Assembly: GCA_018238375.1 (NCBI GenBank)
Contig: JABCTJ010000093.1
Coordinates: 1-45,982, forward strand
Origin: Candidatus Thorarchaeota archaeon
GTDB taxonomy: Archaea > Asgardarchaeota > Thorarchaeia > Thorarchaeales > Thorarchaeaceae
Length of the DNA stretch: 45,982 nt
Direction: 5' to 3'
The notes below the pieces were generated by a model that saw only the letters and a program-made list of their open reading frames with translations, did not search any database and was not told where the DNA came from. Within the stretch, counting starts at the first letter, position 1. Each line of letters starts with the position of its first letter. Positions 15,368 to 23,898 of the stretch are shown here, one piece after another. The translations under genes were made by a program, and so were the position numbers.

Positions 15368-16183
15368 ATGCAGTCGGATCTATTCGGCAATGTTCCAGAG
15401 ATTGTCATTGACATCCACGAAACCGGTGGTAAACGCATGAATGCAGTCAAGCATTTGATGTCCATGCTTGACAAGGAGCAGATTACCTACACAGTTGAAA
15501 AGATACCAATCGGAGATATTCTTGGGACAGATGGGATAGCAATAGAACGCAAGACTGTGAGTGATTTAGTGAACACATTGAAGGGCAGCAGTTCTGGGGT
15601 CCCTCGTCTGACCAAGCAGATGGATGCATTGCTTCAATACGAGAAACCCTACCTTTTGATAGAGAATATCCTGTCAATCAGACGAGACCCCATGAAGAGG
15701 TGCGTTTACATCCCGTTCTCCAGCAAGAAGACGAAGAATAAGGGTTACTTCGTTACGCTAGAGCGGGCTAGCTATATTCATCCGAGCTCTCTTGATGCTT
15801 TGATTGAGAGTGTTCAAGAGAGGGGTATCACGATAATCAAAGGCTTCAATGCACTCCACTCCGCGGGACTTCTCTTTGGCATTCTTGAAGGCGGGGAGAA
15901 GAAAAAGAAGGGTAAAGGCCAAAGGCTCCCAGTGATTCGGACGCGCAAGGGTTTAGAGAGTATTGCGGATGAGCAGGAATTCTTTGTCGCAGGATTCCCA
16001 AGTGTCAATGTTGTAAGAGCAAGAAGCCTCTTGCATCGCTTTGGCTCACCCATGGAAATCCTAACTCGTACAGATGAATGGGCAGAAGTGCCCGGCATAG
16101 GACCAAAGACAGTAGCTTCAGCCAAGAAGCTGCTCTATTCAGATTACGTGAACACCGCTTCCAAGAAGAAAGAGGAGAAATAG
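15368..16183 (+). CDS. XPF/ERCC4-family structure-specific nuclease (short archaeal form)
   Basis: The nuclease domain (about 10-165) has the hallmark IGD...IERKTVSDLV, i.e. GDx(n)ERKxxxD, for metal-dependent cutting of branched DNA. The first acidic motif reads VIDIHETGGK where most relatives have a VDxRE, so the Arg is replaced by His. The C-terminus has a tandem helix-hairpin-helix region (FPSVNVVRARSLLHRFG, VPGIGPKTVASAKKLL). There is no helicase part, as in the short crenarchaeal form that works with PCNA. The N-terminal QSDLFG may be a degenerate PCNA-contact motif. It likely acts in DNA repair or fork processing. Confidence 0.9.
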   Translation: MQSDLFGNVPEIVIDIHETGGKRMNAVKHLMSMLDKEQITYTVEKIPIGDILGTDGIAIERKTVSDLVNTLKGSSSGVPRLTKQMDALLQYEKPYLLIENILSIRRDPMKRCVYIPFSSKKTKNKGYFVTLERASYIHPSSLDALIESVQERGITIIKGFNALHSAGLLFGILEGGEKKKKGKGQRLPVIRTRKGLESIADEQEFFVAGFPSVNVVRARSLLHRFGSPMEILTRTDEWAEVPGIGPKTVASAKKLLYSDYVNTASKKKEEK

Positions 16184-16280
16184 CGAGCTAAGTTCGAATT
16201 TGGCTTTGTCACAACTCGATAGAGTTAAAAACGATTACTATTCTATGAGCAAAGAATACCTCGTGCAAGGTGATGATTTC

Positions 16281-17360
16281 ATGGGTGACATTCGTGTAGC
16301 GATTGCAGGGCTTGGTAACTGCGCCTCAGCTCTAGTGCAAGGAGTTCACTATTATAGGAACGCAAAGGCATCTGAAGAAGTACCAGGCTTAATGCATGTT
16401 GATTTTGGAGGATATTTCCCCAAGGACCTGAAGTTCGTGGCAGTGTTCGAGGCTAACAGGAAGAAGATCGGACTCGATATTGCCGACGCGATTTGGGTTG
16501 AGCCAAACTGCTGCTTGAAGTTCGCTCCTGATGTACCCAAAATAGGAGTGAAAGTTCTGCCAGGACCGGTTTCTGACGGCGTAGCACCTCACATGAAGGA
16601 GTCATTCTTCTCGCATGACCTAGAACCTGTTGATGTGACAGAAGAACTGAGGAAGGCAAAGGCTGATGTCCTTGTTTCCTACCTCCCAGTAGGCAGTGAG
16701 AAGGGTTCGAGAATATACGCACAGGCTGCTCTCGACGCAGGCATTGGTTTCATCAACGCAATTCCCGAGTTCATTGTATCGGATCCTAACGACCCCATTG
16801 CCAAGGGTTTCAAAGAGAAAGGCCTACCTTGCGCGGGAGATGATATCAAGAGCCAGCTAGGAGCAACTATTCTCCACCGCGTGCTTGCTCAACTCTTTGA
16901 CAAACGAGGTCTGATTCTTCAGAATACGTACCAATTGAACATCGGCGGCAACACCGACTTTGAGAACATGCAAGTCGAGAATAGATTGAAGTCTAAGCGA
17001 GTGAGCAAAACCCAGGCAGTAACGAGCTGTGTTGATTACGAGCTGCCAACTAAGATTGGTCCCAGCGATTATGTCCCATTCCTCGAAGACAACAAGGTGT
17101 GCTATATCTCCATGCGATCCAAGGCATTCGGAAACCTGCCACTTGATCTAAATCTGAAGCTGTCAGTACAAGACTCGCCAAACAGTGCAGGAGTTATCAT
17201 TGACGTCATCAGGGCGATAAAGCTTGCATTAGACCGAGGCGTCGGCGGAGAGCTGTCCAGCATCAGCAGCTACAGCTTCAAACACCCACGCTATCAAATC
17301 GATGACTTCGAAGCCAGAGACCGTGTAGATGAATTCATAGACGGTAAGAGGGAGCGCTAG
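16281..17360 (+). CDS. ino1: myo-Inositol-1-phosphate synthase
   Basis: The enzyme converts glucose 6-phosphate to L-myo-inositol 1-phosphate with NAD, the first step to archaeal inositol phospholipids. The Rossmann motif VAIAGLGNCASALVQG is at the N-terminus, followed by EFIVSDP, GDDIKSQLGATILHR and NIGGNTDFENM, all typical of the family. The ORF track opens at TTG 16200; ATG 16281 (MGDIRVAIAG) has AAGGTGATG upstream and gives 359 residues, the normal archaeal length. A CDP-alcohol phosphotransferase that could use the product is encoded at 28696-29379. Confidence 0.96.
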   Translation: MGDIRVAIAGLGNCASALVQGVHYYRNAKASEEVPGLMHVDFGGYFPKDLKFVAVFEANRKKIGLDIADAIWVEPNCCLKFAPDVPKIGVKVLPGPVSDGVAPHMKESFFSHDLEPVDVTEELRKAKADVLVSYLPVGSEKGSRIYAQAALDAGIGFINAIPEFIVSDPNDPIAKGFKEKGLPCAGDDIKSQLGATILHRVLAQLFDKRGLILQNTYQLNIGGNTDFENMQVENRLKSKRVSKTQAVTSCVDYELPTKIGPSDYVPFLEDNKVCYISMRSKAFGNLPLDLNLKLSVQDSPNSAGVIIDVIRAIKLALDRGVGGELSSISSYSFKHPRYQIDDFEARDRVDEFIDGKRER

Positions 17361-17409
17361 GGAAAACCCCTACCACCCCTCAGCATCTTCTTTCTAGAAC
17401 TAGTGAAAT

Positions 17410-18561
17410 CTAGAGCTTTGTGAAGCCTGCCACAGTTGCTTTGTCCAGTCTCTTAATCACTTCGACAAGCAGTTCAACTGCATTCTCAACATCGGACATG
17501 TCTAGCATGCCGTGATGGGAGTGAATATGACGAGTTGGGATCCCTATGAAAAGAGAGGGAGCGCCCATGCCTGTAAGATGGATTGCGCCTGCGTCAGTGC
17601 CACCGAATTTCAAGAATGCGGGCTGATATCTAAGATCCTTCTCCTTTGCGATATCTAGGACGAACTTGCGGAATCGCGGGTTTGGTATCATGGAACCATC
17701 TCCTGCAGAAATAGACACGCCGTTGCCCATCTTCTGAACCAGACCCTCAATACCCGGGACATCGCCTGAAATGTCTACATCGAGGGCAAAGCCAATGTCA
17801 GGCTGAAGCATCTGAGCGGCAGTACGAGCACCTCTCAGACCCACTTCCTCTTGGGTCGTGGATACGCAATATACCGTGTTAGGATGCGAAATCTTACCTT
17901 CGTAAAGTCGTCGTAAGACTTCCAACGCAATAAATACTCCAATCCGATCGTCGAATGCCTTTGCGACCGCAATAGTCACCTCGCGGGTTTCCTCCTTGGC
18001 ATCCTTGTCATCTTCATCCTTCTTCTCTTTGCGAGTTCGCTTCTCGGCCCTAAAGACGGCATGCGGAACAGCGGAGTCTCCAATTCGAATCCCCATCTCC
18101 TCCACATCCTTGGCGGAGGAGCAGCCAATATCAATGAACATCTTGTCCTTGGTTACAACTTTCTTGCGATTCGCGGGAGTCAGCACATGCGGCGGCGGAG
18201 CACCAATAACGCCAAAGACTTTCTTGTCACTTTCAGAGGGTTTGATGACTACTTGATGTCCCAACAGAACTTGGTCCCACCATCCACCAAGTTGATGGAA
18301 ACGTAGGAACCCCGTTTTTTCGATGTGGGTGATGACAAAACCGATTTCATCAATGTGTCCTGCAAGCATAATCTTGGGGCCTGAGTCACCCCTGCGAAAC
18401 ACAACAGAGCCAAGGCGATCATAGAGGATCTCGTCTGCATACTTCTTGCCGTATTCATGGGCGATTTTCTGAGCCTCGTGTTCGTGACCACTTGGGCCGA
18501 AGGCATTGCACAATTGTTCGAGAAATTTAATGTCAAGTTTGAAATCTGTCACAAGCTTCAC
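17410..18561 (-). CDS. M42-family metallo-aminopeptidase (TET type)
   Basis: M42 enzymes form large dodecameric cages that trim peptides left by the proteasome. Metal and catalytic residues are in place: AGHIDEIGF, FDDRIGVFI, STTQEEVGLRG, DVDISGD and the final HSHHGM. The 383-residue length is slightly above the norm because of a charged insertion (RKEKKDEDDKDAKEETREV) around residue 170, a probable surface loop. A clear TATA box lies 40 bases upstream. Confidence 0.95.
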   Translation of the reverse strand: MKLVTDFKLDIKFLEQLCNAFGPSGHEHEAQKIAHEYGKKYADEILYDRLGSVVFRRGDSGPKIMLAGHIDEIGFVITHIEKTGFLRFHQLGGWWDQVLLGHQVVIKPSESDKKVFGVIGAPPPHVLTPANRKKVVTKDKMFIDIGCSSAKDVEEMGIRIGDSAVPHAVFRAEKRTRKEKKDEDDKDAKEETREVTIAVAKAFDDRIGVFIALEVLRRLYEGKISHPNTVYCVSTTQEEVGLRGARTAAQMLQPDIGFALDVDISGDVPGIEGLVQKMGNGVSISAGDGSMIPNPRFRKFVLDIAKEKDLRYQPAFLKFGGTDAGAIHLTGMGAPSLFIGIPTRHIHSHHGMLDMSDVENAVELLVEVIKRLDKATVAGFTKL

Positions 18562-18600
18562 TTCAGCTGCTTTGAATGAAACTCAGGACACATAATTAGC

Positions 18601-18612
18601 AATTATATATAG
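18601..18612 (-). promoter_or_regulatory. TATA box of the M42 peptidase gene
   Basis: The minus strand reads CTATATATAATT about 45 bases before ATG 18561, predicting transcription near 18580 with a 20-base leader. Confidence 0.65.
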
Positions 18613-18636
18613 CGGTCAGGGCGTCAGTGTTAATTG

Positions 18637-19155
18637 CTATGTAAGGCTTGCCGCGGCAAGCAGACGGAAGGCCGCCTCAACGTTTAGCCCGCTCAATGCA
18701 CTTGTTTCAAGATATCCATTGAGGCCATTTTCTTCCACAAACTGCTCGCACATCTCAGTTGAAATCACTCGTTCTTCGACAAGATCCACCTTATTCGCAA
18801 GCAAGATAATCGGAATCCTGTGACCCAAGGAACTCTCAGTTTCTTCAATCCATTTTGAAAGGTCTAGGAAGGTGTTCTTCCGGGTTGTGTCAAAGACAAG
18901 CAGTGCTCCCTTCGAGCCCTTGTAGTAACTGCTTCTGATGAAGTCGAATCGCTGTTGACCTGCCAGATCCCAAACAAGAAGCTTCACATTCACGAGGTTC
19001 CCAGTAGTGCTCTCTACGGTTACAGTTTTGACAGCGAACTGGCTGCCAATCGTCACGATGTACTGCTCGGTGAACTTGTGTGTCAGGAAACGGTTGACCA
19101 GTGCAGTCTTGCCGCTGCCCCCAGCGCCAATCAAGACCACCTTGCGCATAAACAT
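18637..19155 (-). CDS. Rab/Ras-like small GTPase
   Basis: This is a compact GTPase of 172 residues from the preferred start ATG 19155 (MFMRKVVLIG). It has GAGGSGKT (10-17), Thr35 in switch I, WDLAGQQRF with the catalytic-type Gln67, NKVD (121-124) and TSAL (151-154). The effector region and YYKGSKGALLVFDTT are Rab-like. No C-terminal cysteine for prenylation is present, so membrane association, if any, must be by another route. The ORF track start 19176 would add seven residues. A promoter-like AAAGCCTAAATAGAG lies about 130 bases upstream. Confidence 0.93.
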   Translation of the reverse strand: MFMRKVVLIGAGGSGKTALVNRFLTHKFTEQYIVTIGSQFAVKTVTVESTTGNLVNVKLLVWDLAGQQRFDFIRSSYYKGSKGALLVFDTTRKNTFLDLSKWIEETESSLGHRIPIILLANKVDLVEERVISTEMCEQFVEENGLNGYLETSALSGLNVEAAFRLLAAASLT

Positions 19156-19279
19156 TACTTCGCCTGACGATTGCATACCTCAACCCTACATTGTTCGCTA
19201 TCAAATGCGTGGAATATCTTATGAGTGCTGCAAGAACAACAGCCTCCAAACATCCGATGCATTATTGAACTCGCTTAGA

Positions 19280-19297
19280 CTCTATTTAGGCTTTGTC
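19280..19297 (-). promoter_or_regulatory. Promoter-like BRE/TATA block upstream of the Rab-like GTPase
   Basis: The minus strand reads GACAAAGCCTAAATAGAG, close to the L13e promoter block CTCGAAAGCCTAATAAGAG. It lies about 125-148 bases before the GTPase start, which would imply a long leader, so its role is uncertain. Confidence 0.3.
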
Positions 19298-19380
19298 GGA
19301 CTGAACCCTCCTGAGGAAAGAATAAAATTCAGCCAAGGATTGGCGCGTTAGGAGCCCAAATATCTCACGAGCGAGAAGGA

Positions 19381-19388
19381 GTTATATC
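19381..19388 (+). promoter_or_regulatory. TATA box of the CopG-type regulator gene
   Basis: GTTATATC predicts a transcription start near 19408. That is downstream of the ATG at 19398, so translation more likely begins at ATG 19425. Confidence 0.5.
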
Positions 19389-19424
19389 ACGCTCACAATG
19401 GATGAAAGAATGGGGGCACGCACT

Positions 19425-19607
19425 ATGCGCCTAATCACAGTGAAGATGAGCGACATCTATGTCAAAGGCCTCGATAAGCTTGTAGAGATTGGAATGTACC
19501 CATCGCGTAGCGAGGCGATAAGAGTAGCAGTCCGAGACCTGCTGAGGAGAGAACTCTGGAATGATGGAATGCCGCTCGTAGACAGTGTAGATATTAACGC
19601 CGAGTAA
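19425..19607 (+). CDS. Ribbon-helix-helix (CopG/NikR-type) transcription regulator
   Basis: The product from ATG 19425 (MRLITVKMSDIYVKGLDKLVEIGMYPSRSEAIRVAV) is a 60-residue ribbon-helix-helix protein. It has the beta strand RLITVKM, helix A with GLDKLVEIG, the turn YPSRSEA and helix B IRVAVRDLLRRELW. Such dimers bind short inverted repeats. The TATA position argues against the upstream ATG 19398. No metal- or ligand-binding domain is attached. It stands alone upstream of the ABC genes and may regulate them. Confidence 0.85.
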   Translation: MRLITVKMSDIYVKGLDKLVEIGMYPSRSEAIRVAVRDLLRRELWNDGMPLVDSVDINAE

Positions 19608-19728
19608 CTGGAAAGCGCCGCGAGCTGAGGTAAGTTCATCGCTTTGCAATCTTTATCCCCACAACACACATTAGGGAACCAGATGATTCAAAGTTAAAGT
19701 CGTGCCATAATTGGGAGGCCAGAATTAA

Positions 19729-20244
19729 TTGAATTTCAAGATTCTCCTTAAGAGCTTCAAGTTCGCGTTTAGATCCAAGAAACGTGTGTTGTCATTCATT
19801 GTGGTGTATGCATTCCTATTCGTTACCGTTGCTAGAGGATTGGAAACTCCATCATGGTATCTGTACCTTGGCATGGCACTTGTTGTCGGCACATTCTACG
19901 CTATTTTAATCTCCCAGTTCAGGCGTCGGGACATATCCATCTTCAAATGTATAGGTTGGGACAACAGCAATGTCATGCTGCTTCTGGTTGGTGAGGTGGT
20001 CCTTGTATCACTATCAGCCTTTCTAATTCTGTTCCAGCTGAGTGTTGAGATAATTGGGCTTACAGCATACCTGGGTGGATTGGGTTCCGAACTGCTCTCC
20101 AGCCTCCACAGTGCAATAGTGATAGATGCTGGACTGCTGATAACGACTCTGCTTTGGATTGTAGTTCTTCAAATTCCAGGTTTGCTGCTTGCTCAGTTTC
20201 GAGCCACAAGAATACCACCAATGAGAGCACTTAGGGAGGAATAG
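19729..20244 (+). CDS. Short FtsX-like ABC transporter permease
   Basis: The 171-residue protein has four hydrophobic helices and the FtsX/MacB C-terminal pattern: RRRDISIFKCIGWDNSNVMLLLVGEVVLVSLSAFLI, ending FRATRIPPMRALREE. It corresponds to only the membrane half of a usual MacB permease and has no large extracellular domain. TTG 19729 is the likely start. The ATPase gene follows after two bases, so the two form an operon. The substrate is unknown; this class often exports lipids or peptides, or acts as a mechanotransmitter. Confidence 0.8.
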   Translation: MNFKILLKSFKFAFRSKKRVLSFIVVYAFLFVTVARGLETPSWYLYLGMALVVGTFYAILISQFRRRDISIFKCIGWDNSNVMLLLVGEVVLVSLSAFLILFQLSVEIIGLTAYLGGLGSELLSSLHSAIVIDAGLLITTLLWIVVLQIPGLLLAQFRATRIPPMRALREE

Positions 20245-20246
20245 AG

Positions 20247-20933
20247 ATGGCGAATCCGATAATCCAAGTTGAGGGCGTGCATAAGGAATACGGGAAGGGT
20301 AAGAACACCGTCGCCGCCCTGAAGAATATCAATATCGAAATTCAACCGGGGGAGTTTATCGCGGTGGTTGGCCCCTCTGGCTGTGGGAAGTCCACTCTGC
20401 TTCATGTGATGTCAGGTTTGGAAGCACCAACATCTGGTCGAGTTCTGGTAGACAGCGTTGATGTTACTCTAATCAGTGAACGTGATCTCCCGAAGGTGAG
20501 AGCGCAGAAGATAGGCTTCGTATTCCAAGCATTTTTGCTTATTGAGGATCTTACAGCCTTCGAGAATGTTCAGTCAGTTTTGTGGCCGAATGAAGAAATC
20601 AGGAAGGAAAGACAGGAAGAGATGGCGCTTGAAGTGCTGCGCGAAGTTGACATGCTAGAGCGACGCGATCACTTCCCGCGACAGATGAGCGGTGGTGAAC
20701 AGCAACGCATAGCCATTGCAAGAGCCCTCGTCAATAGACCGCCGATTCTTTTCTGCGATGAGCCAACAGGAAATGTTGATTCAAAAACAGGCGACGCCAT
20801 ATTGAAGATAATCGCCCAGCTAAACAGAGAGAAGAAGATGACTGTGGTTCTCGTAACACATAATGATGCCCTCACAAAGTACGCCAAGCGAATCCTCAAG
20901 ATGAAAGACGGCGCCATAATTTCGGATAGATAG
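20247..20933 (+). CDS. ABC transporter ATPase, LolD/MacB type
   Basis: The protein has a complete ATPase of 228 residues: Walker A GPSGCGKST (42-50), Q-loop FVFQAFLLIEDLTAFEN, signature MSGGEQQRIAIARAL, Walker B ILFCDEPTGNVDS and H-loop VLVTHN. LolD/MacB-type features are clear. It pairs with the short permease just upstream. Confidence 0.95.
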   Translation: MANPIIQVEGVHKEYGKGKNTVAALKNINIEIQPGEFIAVVGPSGCGKSTLLHVMSGLEAPTSGRVLVDSVDVTLISERDLPKVRAQKIGFVFQAFLLIEDLTAFENVQSVLWPNEEIRKERQEEMALEVLREVDMLERRDHFPRQMSGGEQQRIAIARALVNRPPILFCDEPTGNVDSKTGDAILKIIAQLNREKKMTVVLVTHNDALTKYAKRILKMKDGAIISDR

Positions 20934-21033
20934 AAATCTTTGAAGGAAACACTCGAGCGGTCCATCGGACGCCGAACAAAGCTTTAGAAGCGGTTTCAGA
21001 GAGTTCACGCTAAGTCCTAGGAGATTTACAGAT

Positions 21034-21864
21034 ATGGAGTCCTCTGATTGCCTAGCTGCACAGCAAGAGGCTGAAGAGAAGGCAAGCAGAGGTAGCAACG
21101 AAGAGGCAACAGAGCTCTTCGCTCGCTCAGCGAAATGCTGGCAACGATGGGAATCCTTCGCAAAGGCCGCAGGTTGCTATGAGCGCGCGTATGAACATGC
21201 AATGCTGTCGCAACAGTACTCAAGGGCTGCAAGTCTGTTGATGAATGCAGGATCATCGTGGATTAAGCAGGGGGAACATGAGAAGTTCGAGATAGACTGT
21301 CAAATAGCTGCAGAAGCCCACATAATGGCCGCTGAGGAGGAAAAGGATCCTAAGCACTTCGTTGTGGGCGCATTCTGTGCAATAACCGGCGGCGACCTTG
21401 AGATGGCAAAACAGTTGATTCATGCGGCAGTGGAAACTACAAGGGGCCAAGTAAAGGAACTTATCAATCTCGCACTGATGCTGAGCGAGTATCAGTTTGG
21501 AGAGGCAGACCGATACATCGAGTCTACGATAGTGGAAATCCATGACCGGGATAAAATCCGTGAGGTGCGCAAAATCTTTGAACTAGTTTTTGCTGGTTTT
21601 GTTAGAACCTCACTAGAGTCCGAAGCTGCACTGACGATTGTCAGTCTAGTCGAGAGCACAGGCTTAGAAAACACCAAAGTGGAGAAACTTGTCAGAAAAG
21701 GTGTTGAAGAGGGTCTTATTCCAGCCTACTTTGATAGTGAATCGAAAGAGCTAGTCATTGACGCGGACAGGTATGATATGGAGGCTCTCGAGTTGAGGCA
21801 AGGCCCTATTCTTAGTAGAGACCTTAAGGATCCGGGAGCGTGGGACATCGACACGGATGAATGA
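21034..21864 (+). CDS. Alpha-SNAP/PCI-like helical-repeat protein
   Basis: Residues 5-185 form TPR-like helical hairpins resembling alpha-SNAP (EEATELFARSAKCWQRWESFAKAAGCYERAYEHA, YSRAASLLMNAGSSWIKQGEHEKF). Residues about 195-255 look like a winged helix (ALTIVSLVESTGLENTKVEKLVRKGVEEGLIPAYFD), the order seen in PCI and some SNAP-like proteins. In eukaryotes alpha-SNAP joins SNAREs to NSF, while PCI proteins scaffold eIF3, the proteasome lid and the COP9 signalosome. Which of the two it resembles more needs a structure or profile comparison. It is probably transcribed on its own. Confidence 0.75.
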   Translation: MESSDCLAAQQEAEEKASRGSNEEATELFARSAKCWQRWESFAKAAGCYERAYEHAMLSQQYSRAASLLMNAGSSWIKQGEHEKFEIDCQIAAEAHIMAAEEEKDPKHFVVGAFCAITGGDLEMAKQLIHAAVETTRGQVKELINLALMLSEYQFGEADRYIESTIVEIHDRDKIREVRKIFELVFAGFVRTSLESEAALTIVSLVESTGLENTKVEKLVRKGVEEGLIPAYFDSESKELVIDADRYDMEALELRQGPILSRDLKDPGAWDIDTDE

Positions 21865-21970
21865 ATGACCTCAAACCGATATTCTTCCATCTTAATGCTC
21901 TGAGAAATTCTTTTTAGGACGATTGCTGACGCATGCTTAGTTCACCCTCTATGAAACATAGGTGTCGCTG

Positions 21971-22192
21971 ATGGGTCAAGGGATGAAATGGCTACAATGT
22001 CCAGTCTGCAAGCAGACAATTTACTGGAAAATCCCAGAAGCTGCAATGAAAGAAGTGAAGCGATTCCCTGCCGCAATAATCATCAAGCACGATGACCACT
22101 ACCTAATTGTGTACGTGGATAGCCATCTTCAGCTTGCGGACACAGAAATAGCCAGTGCATTCGTAGAAGGAATGGCGCAGAAGAAGGAGTAG
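21971..22192 (+). CDS. Small protein with CPxC knuckle, unknown function
   Basis: The 73-residue product starts with a half zinc ribbon (WLQCPVCKQTIYW) followed by RFPAAIIIKHDDHYLIVYVDSHLQLADTEIA, a strand-turn-strand unit that could pair with a roadblock or longin fold. The first two Cys would need a partner to bind zinc. ATG 21971 is chosen over GTG 21962. No family recognised. Confidence 0.6.
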   Translation: MGQGMKWLQCPVCKQTIYWKIPEAAMKEVKRFPAAIIIKHDDHYLIVYVDSHLQLADTEIASAFVEGMAQKKE

Positions 22193-22213
22193 TTGAATTC
22201 TCTTCGCGAGTAT

Positions 22214-22795
22214 CTACTGCTGAACGCCGAATGGTACTGCAAGTCCATTATCGTAGGCCCACTCAAGCACTCTGGATGCCTGCGCACTGGCCATGTTCCA
22301 AGTCTTGAGATAAGAAACAAGACGCTCGACCCCGATCACCCAGTCAGACAGCAATTCTTCAATCCTTCGTCGGATGTTTGGTTCTTTGACCTCTTTCAGT
22401 ATGGGAAGAAGACTGCCAACCAGACTTTGCGATAGCACGAGTATTGTTTCCAATCTGGCGACCCACTCTTCCCGAGGCAGGCCTTGCAAGGTCTGAGCTA
22501 CCGCGAGGTGGTAGTCGTACTGTGCGGTGAAATACCTCAGACGCCAGCCGAGTACCTCTAGCACCAACGAACGGTGAGCAGCGGTTGGTGCCGTCTTCAT
22601 CATTAGTGAGAGAAAGCGTTCATGCATCTCATCGGCAGACTGGCTTGCTTCAAAGAACAGAGCCATTGCCTGCTGATAGTCTTCCGTAGCAAGGCATGCT
22701 TCTGCTTGTTTAGATGCTTTCCTAAACTGCTCGAGAACCCTTCGAGTTCTTCCGGCTATGTCAGGAGTTGATCTGCTTTCATTAGATCCCGTCAC
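22214..22795 (-). CDS. All-helical hypothetical protein
   Basis: The 193-residue protein is predicted wholly helical. It starts with a short disordered lead and continues with a pattern close to a single TPR (ACLATEDYQQAMALFFEASQSADEM). Bundle-like helices follow (LETILVLSQSLVGSLLPIL, RIEELLSDWVIGVERLVSYLK). No enzyme motif is visible. It converges with the small CPxC gene, with 21 bases between their stops. It is likely a scaffold. Confidence 0.7.
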   Translation of the reverse strand: MTGSNESRSTPDIAGRTRRVLEQFRKASKQAEACLATEDYQQAMALFFEASQSADEMHERFLSLMMKTAPTAAHRSLVLEVLGWRLRYFTAQYDYHLAVAQTLQGLPREEWVARLETILVLSQSLVGSLLPILKEVKEPNIRRRIEELLSDWVIGVERLVSYLKTWNMASAQASRVLEWAYDNGLAVPFGVQQ

Positions 22796-22908
22796 TTTTT
22801 ACACCAGCTAACTCATCTGTCCGTATGGTGTTTCATCTCATAGATTTCAGGTCAATAATCACCCTAAAACAAATCTATGATGTCCTCGCTCATTGTGGAG
22901 GCCCCAAA

Positions 22909-23898
22909 TCAGCTCAGGTCGAGTGACAAGGGAGGCTTATTCTTCCGCTTGAACTCCTCAGTTGCATTGGTCCAGTTCATGAATGCTTCATTCGGGGGAT
23001 ACTCCACGTAGAGTTTTTCGCGCTTCGCCTCAAGTAATTGGTTCTCAAGACCAGCCAGCTGTGCCATGGTGATGAGATTGTTGCCAACCTTTGAAGCAAC
23101 ATCTATGGCTGGTGATAGCCAAGACTCCCAATGTAGAGACCTCAACAAGTGATGGTCCACCACAAGTGTAGGGATTTGCGACGCGAGCTCGGTTATGGCT
23201 GAAAGCGCGGAGGCTTTGTCCGCCTCCTCAAATTGACTGAGATAGATGGGGGGACCTCCGATTATGGCAAGGTCTGCACGAGAAGATATGCAATACTCAA
23301 ACGCCTGTTGAGCAACTGGACCTTGAACATCCGGCGCAAACAGGACTTTTTTCCCGCCGTGGCTAATTACCGTGGCAATAACATAACCAAGGAAGGTTGA
23401 TTCTGGACCGTGCGGCAGTGGTTGAGAATACGTGACTAGAGTGTCACCAAAATTCCAAGATTGGCCATCAGCCCATCGAATCTCCCCTACTATTCCATCC
23501 AAGTCGTTTTGGAAGGAGTGTGCTCTGCGCTTCTGAGAGCGATTGATGTATGATCTGGCGTCTTTCGCAAGAACTGTCTTCCCCTCGAACATGCGTTGAC
23601 GCTCTTCCCGGGAACCGAACGTATGCATGAAGTCGGTGAATCCCGGTCGTACGTGGTCATAATGATAGTGTGATATAGAAAGTATGTCTGCTTTCTTAGC
23701 TGATACAAAGATTGACTCCAGGGATTTCAGAAGAAGTTCATACTCTAATGGGTGTGGCTCAAGTCGATACCTCTTGGAGAGTGCTGCCGACGGGTCAAGA
23801 ACAATGGAGAGATCCGGAGTTTTAACTTGGATGCATAAGGAACGTACGCCCATACTCTCTGCTGCCAGAGGTGTTATTTCCATCTCACCCAGAATCAC
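22909..23898 (-). CDS. Metallo-beta-lactamase-fold hydrolase, UPF0282 family
   Basis: The metal-site motif HYHYDH and the fold order (VLDPSAAL, ILSISHYHYDH, TVLAKD, GPESTFLGYVIATVISHGGKKVLFAPDVQGP, then VVDHHLLR) mark an archaeal UPF0282 protein of normal length (329 residues). A hydrolase of phosphoester or nucleic-acid-like substrates is assumed from the fold; no reaction is established. The start ATG 23898 overlaps the NUDIX stop by four bases (ATGA), so the two genes are translationally coupled. Confidence 0.88.
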   Translation of the reverse strand: MILGEMEITPLAAESMGVRSLCIQVKTPDLSIVLDPSAALSKRYRLEPHPLEYELLLKSLESIFVSAKKADILSISHYHYDHVRPGFTDFMHTFGSREERQRMFEGKTVLAKDARSYINRSQKRRAHSFQNDLDGIVGEIRWADGQSWNFGDTLVTYSQPLPHGPESTFLGYVIATVISHGGKKVLFAPDVQGPVAQQAFEYCISSRADLAIIGGPPIYLSQFEEADKASALSAITELASQIPTLVVDHHLLRSLHWESWLSPAIDVASKVGNNLITMAQLAGLENQLLEAKREKLYVEYPPNEAFMNWTNATEEFKRKNKPPLSLDLS

